Source: Oscillospiraceae bacterium
Lineage (GTDB): Bacteria; Bacillota; Clostridia; Oscillospirales; Ruminococcaceae
DNA length: 32,056 bases
Direction: 5' to 3'
NCBI GenBank assembly: GCA_017512745.1
Contig: JAFWEV010000103.1
Location: forward strand, 1 to 32,056
Made by a program: the position numbers and the translations under genes
The notes under the pieces: model-generated
The model's database searches: none
Seen by the model: the letters and a program-made list of their open reading frames with translations, nothing else
Told to the model about the DNA's origin: nothing
Part shown: piece by piece, positions 7,305 through 14,471 of the stretch
How the letters are laid out: every line of letters begins with the position of its first letter
How positions within the stretch are numbered: position 1 is the first letter of the stretch

Positions 7305-7946
7305 ATGGAAAATGCGGAAGTAATGAAACACAACGCGATAATCGGAAAACGCGCCGTTGAGGCGCTTAGAAAGCACGGGTTTCCGGCAGAATACTATGAG
7401 ACGGCCGCTGAGGCGAGAGAGGTCCTCCTCTCGCTGATAGAGGACGGCTCGAGCGTGGGATTCGGCGGATCGGTGACGATAGCGCAGATGGATATCCAGG
7501 ACGAATTGAAGACCAGGAACTGCACAATATACGACCACGGAAAGGGAAAAACTCCTGAGGAGAAACTCGAATTCCGCCATAAGGAGCAGGATGCCGATTA
7601 TTTCCTTACCGGTTCAAATGCAGTGACCCTGAACGGGGAGCTGTACAATGTGGATGCCACCGGAAACCGCGTATCGGCAATGGTTTTCGGACCGAAGCAC
7701 GTCATAGTGGTTGCCGGAGTCAATAAGATAGTCAAGGATATAGAGGCTGCCGAAAAGAGAGTCGAAGAGGTGGCAGCTCCCGCGAATGCCCTGCGTCTCA
7801 ACAGGGAGACGCCGTGTTTCCATACAGGAACATGCGCCGACTGCATGAGCCCGCAGAGACTCTGCAATGTCGCTGTCATCATGAAGCGCCGTCCGCCGGC
7901 AACGGATATGCGCATTATGATAATCGGCGAGACAATGGGGTACTGA
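7305..7946 (+). CDS. LUD domain-containing protein
   Basis: This 213-residue protein is of the LUD (DUF162, lactate-utilisation LutC/YkgG-like) family. It shows GSSVGFGGSVTIAQM, DYFLTGSNAVTLNGELYNVD and the glycine-rich GPKHVIVVAGVNKIV, then a C-terminal cysteine motif (PCFHTGTCADC, SPQRLCN) seen in stand-alone clostridial members. LUD proteins of lutABC-type operons take part in lactate oxidation; no partner gene is adjacent, so its substrate is open. AGGAGG lies 13 bases before the ATG, rather far; a second ATG at 7323 follows GGAAGT and could be the true start. A bidirectional terminator follows. Confidence 0.9.
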   Translation: MENAEVMKHNAIIGKRAVEALRKHGFPAEYYETAAEAREVLLSLIEDGSSVGFGGSVTIAQMDIQDELKTRNCTIYDHGKGKTPEEKLEFRHKEQDADYFLTGSNAVTLNGELYNVDATGNRVSAMVFGPKHVIVVAGVNKIVKDIEAAEKRVEEVAAPANALRLNRETPCFHTGTCADCMSPQRLCNVAVIMKRRPPATDMRIMIIGETMGY

Positions 7947-8004
7947 TCACATAAGGCGTACCTGCATTTCAGCAGCGAACATCAGAATGATCATAAAAAA
8001 AGAA

Positions 8005-8034
8005 GATCTCCCGCCCGATCGGGCGGGAGATCTC
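8005..8034. terminator. Bidirectional terminator, perfect 30-bp palindrome
   Basis: A perfect palindrome (AGATCTCCCGCCCGA and its reverse complement, no loop) is flanked by an A run on the left and a T-rich stretch on the right. It serves the LUD gene and the convergent LRR lipoprotein gene. Confidence 0.85.
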
Positions 8035-8082
8035 TTTTACTTTAAAAAACTGTAATGTATTTATTTCCGGGGATATCCGGGA

Positions 8083-8955
8083 TCATTCATACTCCACTGC
8101 GCCGAAATTGACATACCAGCTGTCCCGATTCAGATCCATCCAGGAATCCTTTGCGATGTATACTGTGATCTCAGACGTGCGCGTCATGAAAGCGAAGGGA
8201 TCGATGGTGACATTTTCCGCGCCGGCCGCGAAATGAAGTTCAGAGAGGCTGTCTCCGTTGCAGACGTGTCCGGCGATGGTTTCGATCGTTGACGGGAATG
8301 AGATGGAAACGAGCTGTTCGCAGAAATTGAACGCTGACTCCTCGACGGTCTTGACGCCTTCGGGAAGAACTATCTCCTCAAACGCGCAGTTGCTGAAAGC
8401 ATACTCGCCGATAACCTCACAACTGGTGCCGGCAAAAGTGACTTCCTTGAGGTTCTCGCAGTAATCAAACGCCCAGTCCTCGATCCTGGTGACACCGGCG
8501 GGGATAACGATGGACTCGAGTCCGTCACACAGGGTGAATGCGGAGTCCGGGATCACGGAAAGCTCTGCGGGAAGGGTAACTTTTTTAAGGTTGGAATCAG
8601 CGCTGAACACCGCTCCGATATCTATGTCGTGATCCGCTTCAAAGCTGACTTCTTCGGCTTCGCACTCGTCAAAGCTGAATCCGAAAAATGCCTGTGCCTG
8701 GGCAGGGACCACCAGAACCTTCTGCTTCATTCCTTCCTCTGTCAGTCCTGTGACCGTCGTGCCGTCATCATCAAACACAAAATAGCCGGACACATTATCG
8801 GAGGTTGAAGAGGTCTCCGGTTCTGCACTTGATTCCTGCTCAGAAGAGGGTTCCGGTTTTTCAGGGACAGATGTGTCCGAAGCGCTTTGACCTCCGCACG
8901 CTGCGAAGGAAAAAACGACCGCCAAAGCCAGTAACAGTGCAATTATCTTTTTCAT
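8083..8955 (-). CDS. BspA-type leucine-rich repeat (LRR_5) lipoprotein
   Basis: The 290-residue protein has a lipoprotein signal peptide (MKKIIALLLALAVVFSFAAC), so Cys20 would be acylated. A Ser/Glu-rich spacer to about residue 50 leads to about five LRR_5 repeats (LKKVTLPAELSVIPDSAF, LESIVIPAGVTRIEDWAF, LKEVTFAGTSCEVIGEYAF, FEEIVLPEGVKTVEESAF, LVSISFPSTIETIAG). Such surface proteins often bind host or neighbour-cell ligands. GGAGAT lies 9 bases before the ATG. It shares its repeat type with the much larger LRR-TIR protein at 14472-17912, but that one lacks a signal peptide. Confidence 0.9.
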   Translation of the reverse strand: MKKIIALLLALAVVFSFAACGGQSASDTSVPEKPEPSSEQESSAEPETSSTSDNVSGYFVFDDDGTTVTGLTEEGMKQKVLVVPAQAQAFFGFSFDECEAEEVSFEADHDIDIGAVFSADSNLKKVTLPAELSVIPDSAFTLCDGLESIVIPAGVTRIEDWAFDYCENLKEVTFAGTSCEVIGEYAFSNCAFEEIVLPEGVKTVEESAFNFCEQLVSISFPSTIETIAGHVCNGDSLSELHFAAGAENVTIDPFAFMTRTSEITVYIAKDSWMDLNRDSWYVNFGAVEYE

Positions 8956-9103
8956 TTACAAATAATCTCCGTTTTTGCGTGTAGTAATAATTGACAGAAA
9001 TTCGATTTGACCTGCGCCCGTAAGCAAAAAAAGTAAACCAAACACTGCCGGAATAATAGTATACTATACCCCTCATTTTTACAAGAAGACAGTGCTTTTC
9101 CGG

Positions 9104-9132
9104 TCGATTTCTTATCTACCAGGCTATATAAT
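9104..9132 (+). promoter_or_regulatory. Promoter for the Sel1-repeat gene
   Basis: TATAAT at 9127-9132 lies 17 bases from a weak -35 (TCGATT). It is about 70 bases ahead of the ATG at 9201. Confidence 0.45.
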
Positions 9133-9200
9133 TAAGTTAGACTGATCATCACGGCGCGAAATTCCTATAAGAACAGGTGAACAGGTTAAGAGGTGTGACT

Positions 9201-11024
9201 ATGAGCGAAGAGACCGTTTTTAACGTTCAGGAGATTGAGAGTACTGATCCGAAAAATCCCGATACACAATTTGAACTGGCCCAGCACTATTTCAAAGGGA
9301 CGGGGACAAAACAGGATTACGCCAGGGCTCTGGAGTGGTATACCAAAGCGGCCGAACAGGGGCACGCGGGGGCCATGTTCAAGGTCGGTCAGTGTTTCTA
9401 CAAAGGACTCGGGACCGATGAAGACCGTGCGGAAGCCCTGAAATGGTATGAGAAAGCGGGCGACAGCGGCCACTCCCAGGCGGCATTCGCAGCCGGACAG
9501 ATGTACTATACCGGAGACGGTACGGATAAGGATATCTATAAGGCCAAAGCCTGGTTGGAAGAGTCACGGGAACATAAAGGGTACGATCTTCTGTATGACA
9601 TCAATAAGGAACTTGGTACCAAGCTTACTACGAAAGAAATAAATGCAAAAATAGATGAGCTTGAAGCCGAAGCGGAGAAGGGCGACGAATCTGCAATGCT
9701 TGAGCTTGCGGAGTGGTACAGCAACGGCAAAAACTTAAGGCCGAATATGGAAGCTGCAAGGATCTGGGCAAGTCAGGCGTATGAGATGAACAGCTGGAGA
9801 GCTCCGCACCAGATGGGGGTGATCCTGGAGAGACAGGGAGACCCGAGAGGCGCGATTGAATGGTTCCGGAAAGGCGCGGAAGAAGATGACAGCAATGCGC
9901 AATACAAACTTGCAACATATATTCTGGAAGGCAAGTATACAGAACGGAATCTGGATGAGGCCTTTGAACTGCTGAGACAGGTATACAATGAGGGACCCAG
10001 CGGATTTATCTATGACAGGGATAAGGCCAACCGGATGTTCTGGGATTTGGAGAAAATGCTGGGACCGAACTATATACCGAGGGAAGAGCGCGAGGAACTG
10101 GAAGAACTCGAGAGCAAAGCCAAAAACGGCGACAAATTATCAATGCTGATGCTTTCTGATAAGTATCTTGAAGGTGAGGATTACATTAAGCAGGATCTGG
10201 ATAAGGCGAGGTACTGGGCGAACGCCGCTTTGAACGCCGGGAGTATCGGGGCTTACAAACAGATGGCGGATATCTGTAGAGCCGCAAACGACGACAGCGG
10301 AATGCTGAGCTGGCTGCAGAAAGGTGTGGACAAGGGCAGTGTGGACTGTATGTACAAGCTTGGATGGGAGTATTACACTGGAGCCTCTGTGCAAAAAGAT
10401 CTCAAAAAGGCCCTTGAGCTGCTTGGTAAAGCTAAAGAGGAAGTTTCCCAAATAAGAAATACGCTTTATGACGTTTCATATATTGCCCGTGATTATGAGA
10501 GAGTAAAGAAAGAACTGGAAGCTCAGACACCCCATAAGGCGGAGGAAAAGAAGGAAGAAAAGAAAGAGGTAAAGAGGGAAGAAAAGAAGAAGGTTCAGTC
10601 TTCCGGAAGCCCGGTATCAACGCATAGCGAACCTGTAACGTACAAAGAACCTGTAACATTCGAACTCTGCGCTATTGCCGCCGCGCTCATAGTATGCGGG
10701 CTTGCGGTGCTGTTCATGAAGATAGGTGCGGGGAAATACGGCAATGAGGCGGTCATCGTGGTCAAAGGCTTCAAGAAAGTGCTTCTGCAGATCGTGTGCA
10801 TCGGCGGGATAATAGGCTTGTCCGGCGTGTCGCTCGGACTGGTCTCGCTCTCTTTCTTTGATGAGTATGGATTAGGCGCATTTATAGGGCATGCTCTCGG
10901 CATCGGAGCCGTTATATTCCTCGGGGCGAATTATGTGACTGCCAGATATATCTACATAGTCGTCGGGATCATAGTTGCGGTCATGTTTATAAGGATCATA
11001 CATCTCAGGACAAAAGGGAGTTAG
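9201..11024 (+). CDS. Sel1-repeat protein with C-terminal membrane domain
   Basis: The ATG at 9201 is preceded by AGAGG at 7 bases and is preferred to the in-frame GTG at 9177. The 607-residue protein has at least six Sel1-like (TPR-type) repeats in two blocks, such as ARALEWYTKAAEQGHAGAMF and RAEALKWYEKAGDSGHSQAA, then degenerate repeats to about residue 430. A Lys/Glu-rich linker (EEKKEEKKEVKREEKKKV) leads to about four hydrophobic helices at the C-terminus, starting FELCAIAAALIVCGLAVLFM. Sel1 repeats are protein-binding scaffolds; the N-terminus would be cytoplasmic since there is no signal peptide. Partner and function are unknown. A strong terminator follows. Confidence 0.88.
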   Translation: MSEETVFNVQEIESTDPKNPDTQFELAQHYFKGTGTKQDYARALEWYTKAAEQGHAGAMFKVGQCFYKGLGTDEDRAEALKWYEKAGDSGHSQAAFAAGQMYYTGDGTDKDIYKAKAWLEESREHKGYDLLYDINKELGTKLTTKEINAKIDELEAEAEKGDESAMLELAEWYSNGKNLRPNMEAARIWASQAYEMNSWRAPHQMGVILERQGDPRGAIEWFRKGAEEDDSNAQYKLATYILEGKYTERNLDEAFELLRQVYNEGPSGFIYDRDKANRMFWDLEKMLGPNYIPREEREELEELESKAKNGDKLSMLMLSDKYLEGEDYIKQDLDKARYWANAALNAGSIGAYKQMADICRAANDDSGMLSWLQKGVDKGSVDCMYKLGWEYYTGASVQKDLKKALELLGKAKEEVSQIRNTLYDVSYIARDYERVKKELEAQTPHKAEEKKEEKKEVKREEKKKVQSSGSPVSTHSEPVTYKEPVTFELCAIAAALIVCGLAVLFMKIGAGKYGNEAVIVVKGFKKVLLQIVCIGGIIGLSGVSLGLVSLSFFDEYGLGAFIGHALGIGAVIFLGANYVTARYIYIVVGIIVAVMFIRIIHLRTKGS

Positions 11025-11063
11025 ATTAACAGCCCGGGTTTCCTGAATTAAAAAAAAGATAAA

Positions 11064-11097
11064 ACGGCCGGTCAGATACTGTGATCTGACCGGCCGT
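11064..11097. terminator. Bidirectional intrinsic terminator
   Basis: A 14-bp stem (ACGGCCGGTCAGAT / ATCTGACCGGCCGT) with a 6-base loop has A-rich sequence on the left and T-rich on the right. On the minus strand the tail is very strong. It serves both convergent genes. Confidence 0.9.
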
Positions 11098-11146
11098 ATT
11101 TTAGTTGTCGTTTATTCCGGCTTCAGCCAACAAAACTCAGATGCTT

Positions 11147-11599
11147 TCAGACGTGCCAGAAAAGGAAGATGATGCTCGTTATGACACCGCTGAGGAACAG
11201 GGATATGAGCAGTTTCGCGAGGGAACTCCTGCTTGCAGCCCTTGCTGTCTTGCTGATGTAATGTTTTCCGGTATTTTTATTGATCGTGATGTCGATCTCC
11301 TCAGGGAAAGTCGTAAGGTAGTCTTCCCACTGGCTGAACGGATTGTCGCAGAACATCATGGTGTGCGTAGTCCCCTGATATTCCCATTCGTATTTCCAGT
11401 CGATGACGTAGCGTTTTGCTTTTTCGTCGTAAGTCTGCCTGCCCGGAATATAGCCAAAGCTCGGCTCGTCCACTCTGTGTGCCTTGTAAGGCAGAGCCAT
11501 GGGATCCGGTTTGGGGGAGACATTCCGGCGCTTCTCTCCTGTAATAAGAACAAGTTTGATAATAACCGCTATCACCGTAAACACCACTAATTTCAGCAA
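11147..11599 (-). CDS. Small membrane protein, DUF3592-like
   Basis: The protein has a helix near the N-terminus (LVVFTVIAVIIKLVLITG), an outer domain with a WKYEWEYQGTTHTMMF strand and PEEIDITINKNTGKHYI, and a second helix at the C-terminus (LLISLFLSGVITSIIFLFW). The strand followed by a 'PEEI.I..N...GK.Y' closing is what I associate with DUF3592-type proteins. I take the TTG at 11599 as the start because GGAGG lies 9 bases before it. The ATG at 11617 overlaps that site and has none of its own. Function unknown. Confidence 0.65.
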   Translation of the reverse strand: MLKLVVFTVIAVIIKLVLITGEKRRNVSPKPDPMALPYKAHRVDEPSFGYIPGRQTYDEKAKRYVIDWKYEWEYQGTTHTMMFCDNPFSQWEDYLTTFPEEIDITINKNTGKHYISKTARAASRSSLAKLLISLFLSGVITSIIFLFWHV

Positions 11600-11725
11600 T
11601 TCAGATTTCCTCCGCATGACAATATAACTGAATTGTAGAGTATTCCGAAGCCGGATTCAAGATTCTTTCTCTGTGGAGCATTACCCTGCGGCGGAAAAAA
11701 ACGGTTTTCTGCATATAATAACAAA

Positions 11726-11752
11726 GCATCCCGTCAATAAAAACCGGGATGC
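11726..11752 (-). terminator. Intrinsic terminator after the SUKH gene
   Basis: GCATCCCG / CGGGATGC stem with an 11-base loop is followed on the minus strand by TTTGTTATT, about 70 bases after the SUKH stop. Confidence 0.7.
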
Positions 11753-11820
11753 GCTTTCTCTGCTGGATATTTGTTGCAAAAACTGTCAGACGGTTAGCTG
11801 CATCCGCTGGCACCGGGTCC

Positions 11821-12327
11821 TCAGTTCAGCGGCTTTTCCTTGATCTCTTCGTTCCTCAGGATCAGGCGGATAAAGTCCATTAGATTGTCCGCAACGTAAT
11901 GTTCCTCGTTATCCAATTCGTTGTCTATCCTGATGATCCGGGGCTCGCCGTTCTCATCAACAACACGGAAGTCCATATAGTACATGTCGTGTCCGGCTGA
12001 TGCCGTTTCGCCGAACGGGATCCCGATATCCGGGTATTCCCATTCGTTTTTCCAGTTGTCGAACATCGCTTCGAGCCCGTTCCAGGATCCGGGGTCCGGT
12101 GAAATACCGTAGATCTCACACAGCCAGCTCTCGTCGAGCTCATCGCTTATCGCTCCGCCGTTGCGGTATTCGAGCAATTCTCTGTAAGATGCGGGTATTC
12201 TGTACCCCATGGTTTTTTCTGCTCTTTCAATCAGTTCATCAGTAACAGGACCGAAGGTATGTTTCTTGCCGTAATCGCTTTCGGTATCGAAGAGTTTATT
12301 AAGATCGATTCCATCAAATAAACCCAT
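11821..12327 (-). CDS. SMI1/KNR4 (SUKH) family protein
   Basis: This 168-residue protein begins at the ATG at 12327 behind GGAGGCACAAAA. The SUKH core is visible: VTDELIERAEKTMGYRIPAS, YRELLEYRNGGAI and the closing HDMYYMDFRVVDENGEPRII, then DNEEHYVADNLMDFIRLIL. SUKH proteins are common immunity proteins for polymorphic and contact-dependent toxins. No toxin gene is adjacent, so this is an orphan immunity protein or a housekeeping member. It lies 38 bases downstream of the methyltransferase gene on the same strand and may be co-transcribed with it. Confidence 0.85.
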   Translation of the reverse strand: MGLFDGIDLNKLFDTESDYGKKHTFGPVTDELIERAEKTMGYRIPASYRELLEYRNGGAISDELDESWLCEIYGISPDPGSWNGLEAMFDNWKNEWEYPDIGIPFGETASAGHDMYYMDFRVVDENGEPRIIRIDNELDNEEHYVADNLMDFIRLILRNEEIKEKPLN

Positions 12328-12365
12328 TTTTGTGCCTCCGTTTAGATGATTTTGTGCTGTCAATG

Positions 12366-13148
12366 TCACGCTTTCCTAAGTATGTCCAGCGTATGATGGG
12401 ATGCTCCTATCAGATCCTGCCTCTCGCAGATAGCAAAATGATAGTCCATCCATTTTCCGAATGTCTCATCGTCCATAGCGTCTATATATTCCCGCTTGTA
12501 ATTCGTAGCTCCGTCTGTAGCTACCAGCTTGACTCTTTTGACCGGAACTTGTTCATCCAGCGCGGCAATGTCCTCTGTGCGCACCAGTTCAAACAGATCC
12601 TTGGGCTCGCTGATGCAATGCCAGTCGGGAGTCAGCATATTGAGGTCCATCACTTCGCGAAGTTTGTTAAGACCGAACACATACTGAATGACGGTCGGCT
12701 CGTTCATGCAGTAAGACACAAGTATATGGCCGCCGGACTTCGTGACGCGTACTGCTTCGGAGAGTGCCTGTATTTTCGCCTCTTCAGTGTAAAGGTGATA
12801 CATGGGACCGAGCAGCATAGTCAGATCGAAGGAATCATCGCGAAGGGGAGACAGGTCCAGCGCATTGCCCTGCATTGCAGTGATGGGTTCCGAACCGTCC
12901 AGCTTGGATCTCAGTACTTCAAGGTTGTGTTCTATAAGTTCTACTGCCGTCACCCTGAACCCCTGTTTTGCCAGAGAAACGCTGTAACGTCCCGTGCCGG
13001 CTCCGATCTCAATGATGCTCGGATCAGAGATATCTTTCAGGCACTCCTCTATGTATTTCATGGTCGTCAGGAATTCCACCTGCCCGTGACGGGAGAGAAG
13101 GCGTCCTTCCTCGTCGTAATTATTGTAGTATTCTTCAAGATAATCCAT
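12366..13148 (-). CDS. Class I SAM-dependent methyltransferase
   Basis: The 260-residue protein contains the classic Rossmann-fold motifs: IIEIGAGTGRYSVSLAKQGF (motif I), VTAVELIEHNLEVLRSKL (motif II), and FDLTMLLGPMYHL (motif IV/V region), followed by EAVRVTKSGGHILVSYC. The start could be the GTG at 13163, which overlaps the previous stop, or the ATG at 13148. I prefer the ATG because related proteins begin at the EEYYNNYDEEGRL stretch, but neither has a strong ribosome site. The small-molecule or protein substrate is unknown. It directly follows the membrane-anchored protein gene. Confidence 0.88.
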   Translation of the reverse strand: MDYLEEYYNNYDEEGRLLSRHGQVEFLTTMKYIEECLKDISDPSIIEIGAGTGRYSVSLAKQGFRVTAVELIEHNLEVLRSKLDGSEPITAMQGNALDLSPLRDDSFDLTMLLGPMYHLYTEEAKIQALSEAVRVTKSGGHILVSYCMNEPTVIQYVFGLNKLREVMDLNMLTPDWHCISEPKDLFELVRTEDIAALDEQVPVKRVKLVATDGATNYKREYIDAMDDETFGKWMDYHFAICERQDLIGASHHTLDILRKA

Positions 13149-13159
13149 GGATCTTTCAC

Positions 13160-14068
13160 TCACGAATCGTTGCTTTCTTCCGGCGTATCTTCGGCGATCA
13201 TCTTTGCGACCAGTCCTTCATATCCGAGATCTTCGAGAAGTCGCTTTGCCCCGTCTTTCCCGTACATCTCGACTGCAATGGCCATATTCATGACGATCTC
13301 TTCTCTTTCAGCCAATTCTTCATCTGTGGGATCGTCCTCGGCGTGATCGACAATATTGAGTTTCTCAAGGATTATATCACGGATCCCCTCACCTCTTTCC
13401 CCCATCGGATACCAATGGGAATTCTCACCGGTGATGCCGTTGCTGCCTCCCACGGATAAATAATATCTGGCTACTGTTTCGTATTCTCTGGTCATTCCGG
13501 CATCTTCAATTCTTTCCAGGATCGAAAGCATTAAGTTGTCTATGACCTGAAACAGTTTCACCCTTTCCGATCCGGCAATTATATACGGAAGGAGTTCATT
13601 GTATGCGAGTTTATTGTACTCGTCGGTGACCGAATCAAGATCATACCACTTGAAAACAAAAGTTACGTCTGCAGTGGTCAAACCGCCGAAAGAGGGATCG
13701 CTCTCATTGATGACGATATCGCCGATCCGGTACTCATCGATATCATTCAGCATATCATCCGCTTTTGTCTGATACAGACAGAGCTCGGTTGAAGAACTCC
13801 AAAGGTCTTCATAAGTGATCGGATTACCTTCGGAATCCAGGAGGTTATCATCGCTCAGGTAGATCGAAAGTAAAGGGGTACCTGTATATCCGCCGTCTTC
13901 GAACAGTTTATAAGCATCTTCCTCTGCTGTTTCCGTCAATATCCGCCTGAACACTTCAGGTTTGTGAGAAAGACCGTTTATAACGTAGGTACCTCCCACT
14001 GCAAGAAGAAGCAGTACCGCAACAGCAACGATGATCAGCGGTTTTCTGTTAGCTTTTTTCTTCTCCAT
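13160..14068 (-). CDS. Membrane-anchored extracytoplasmic protein, unknown function
   Basis: The 302-residue protein starts at ATG 14068 behind GGAAGGAAACAAAA. A short basic N-terminus (MEKKKANRK) is followed by one transmembrane helix (PLIIVAVAVLLLLAVGGTYV), so the remaining 270 residues should face outward. That part is acidic and helical, with DDNLLDSEGNPITYEDLW and a strand DVTFVFKWYDLDSVTDEY. I recognise no domain. The gene ends within the methyltransferase start region, so they probably form an operon. Confidence 0.7.
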   Translation of the reverse strand: MEKKKANRKPLIIVAVAVLLLLAVGGTYVINGLSHKPEVFRRILTETAEEDAYKLFEDGGYTGTPLLSIYLSDDNLLDSEGNPITYEDLWSSSTELCLYQTKADDMLNDIDEYRIGDIVINESDPSFGGLTTADVTFVFKWYDLDSVTDEYNKLAYNELLPYIIAGSERVKLFQVIDNLMLSILERIEDAGMTREYETVARYYLSVGGSNGITGENSHWYPMGERGEGIRDIILEKLNIVDHAEDDPTDEELAEREEIVMNMAIAVEMYGKDGAKRLLEDLGYEGLVAKMIAEDTPEESNDS

Positions 14069-14209
14069 TTTTGTTTCCTTCCTGGGAGTCTGCTTTTTTT
14101 TAATTTGTGATATTTTTCCCAAACTGAACATCAGGAAAAACATGCCGGAATATCCACTCCGCACATTCTGCTCCCGACATGGCGAGCGAATCTGCTTTCC
14201 GGAGAGGGA

Positions 14210-14392
14210 TCAGAATCCGGAGAAGAGGGTAGACAGAATAAGCAAAACGGCTGCGACCGCAGCGAGCCAGAATTTGAAATCGGATATCAGGCTGTCCTTC
14301 TTGAATTCTCCGACAAATGCGAGCACAGTCAGGATCACGCTTATATAAAAGATGACTCTGCTGGGGGGCGTCAGATAAAAACTTATATGCAT
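14210..14392 (-). CDS. Small two-helix membrane protein
   Basis: A 60-residue protein starts at ATG 14392 behind GAGGAG at 7 bases. It has two hydrophobic helices (RVIFYISVILTVLAFVG and KFWLAAVAAVLLILSTLF) with a short charged loop. No family recognised; the good ribosome site and even hydrophobic pattern support a real gene. Confidence 0.6.
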   Translation of the reverse strand: MHISFYLTPPSRVIFYISVILTVLAFVGEFKKDSLISDFKFWLAAVAAVLLILSTLFSGF

Positions 14393-14471
14393 TGCAATAC
14401 TCCTCATATAATATTTATGCCTTTATATTATTATAACTGTCCGATTAACAATTATCAGATAGTATCTTATT

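Noticed and set aside
12330..13346. Plus-strand frame (338 codons) opposite the methyltransferase gene
   Set aside because: Shadow frame with no start signal.
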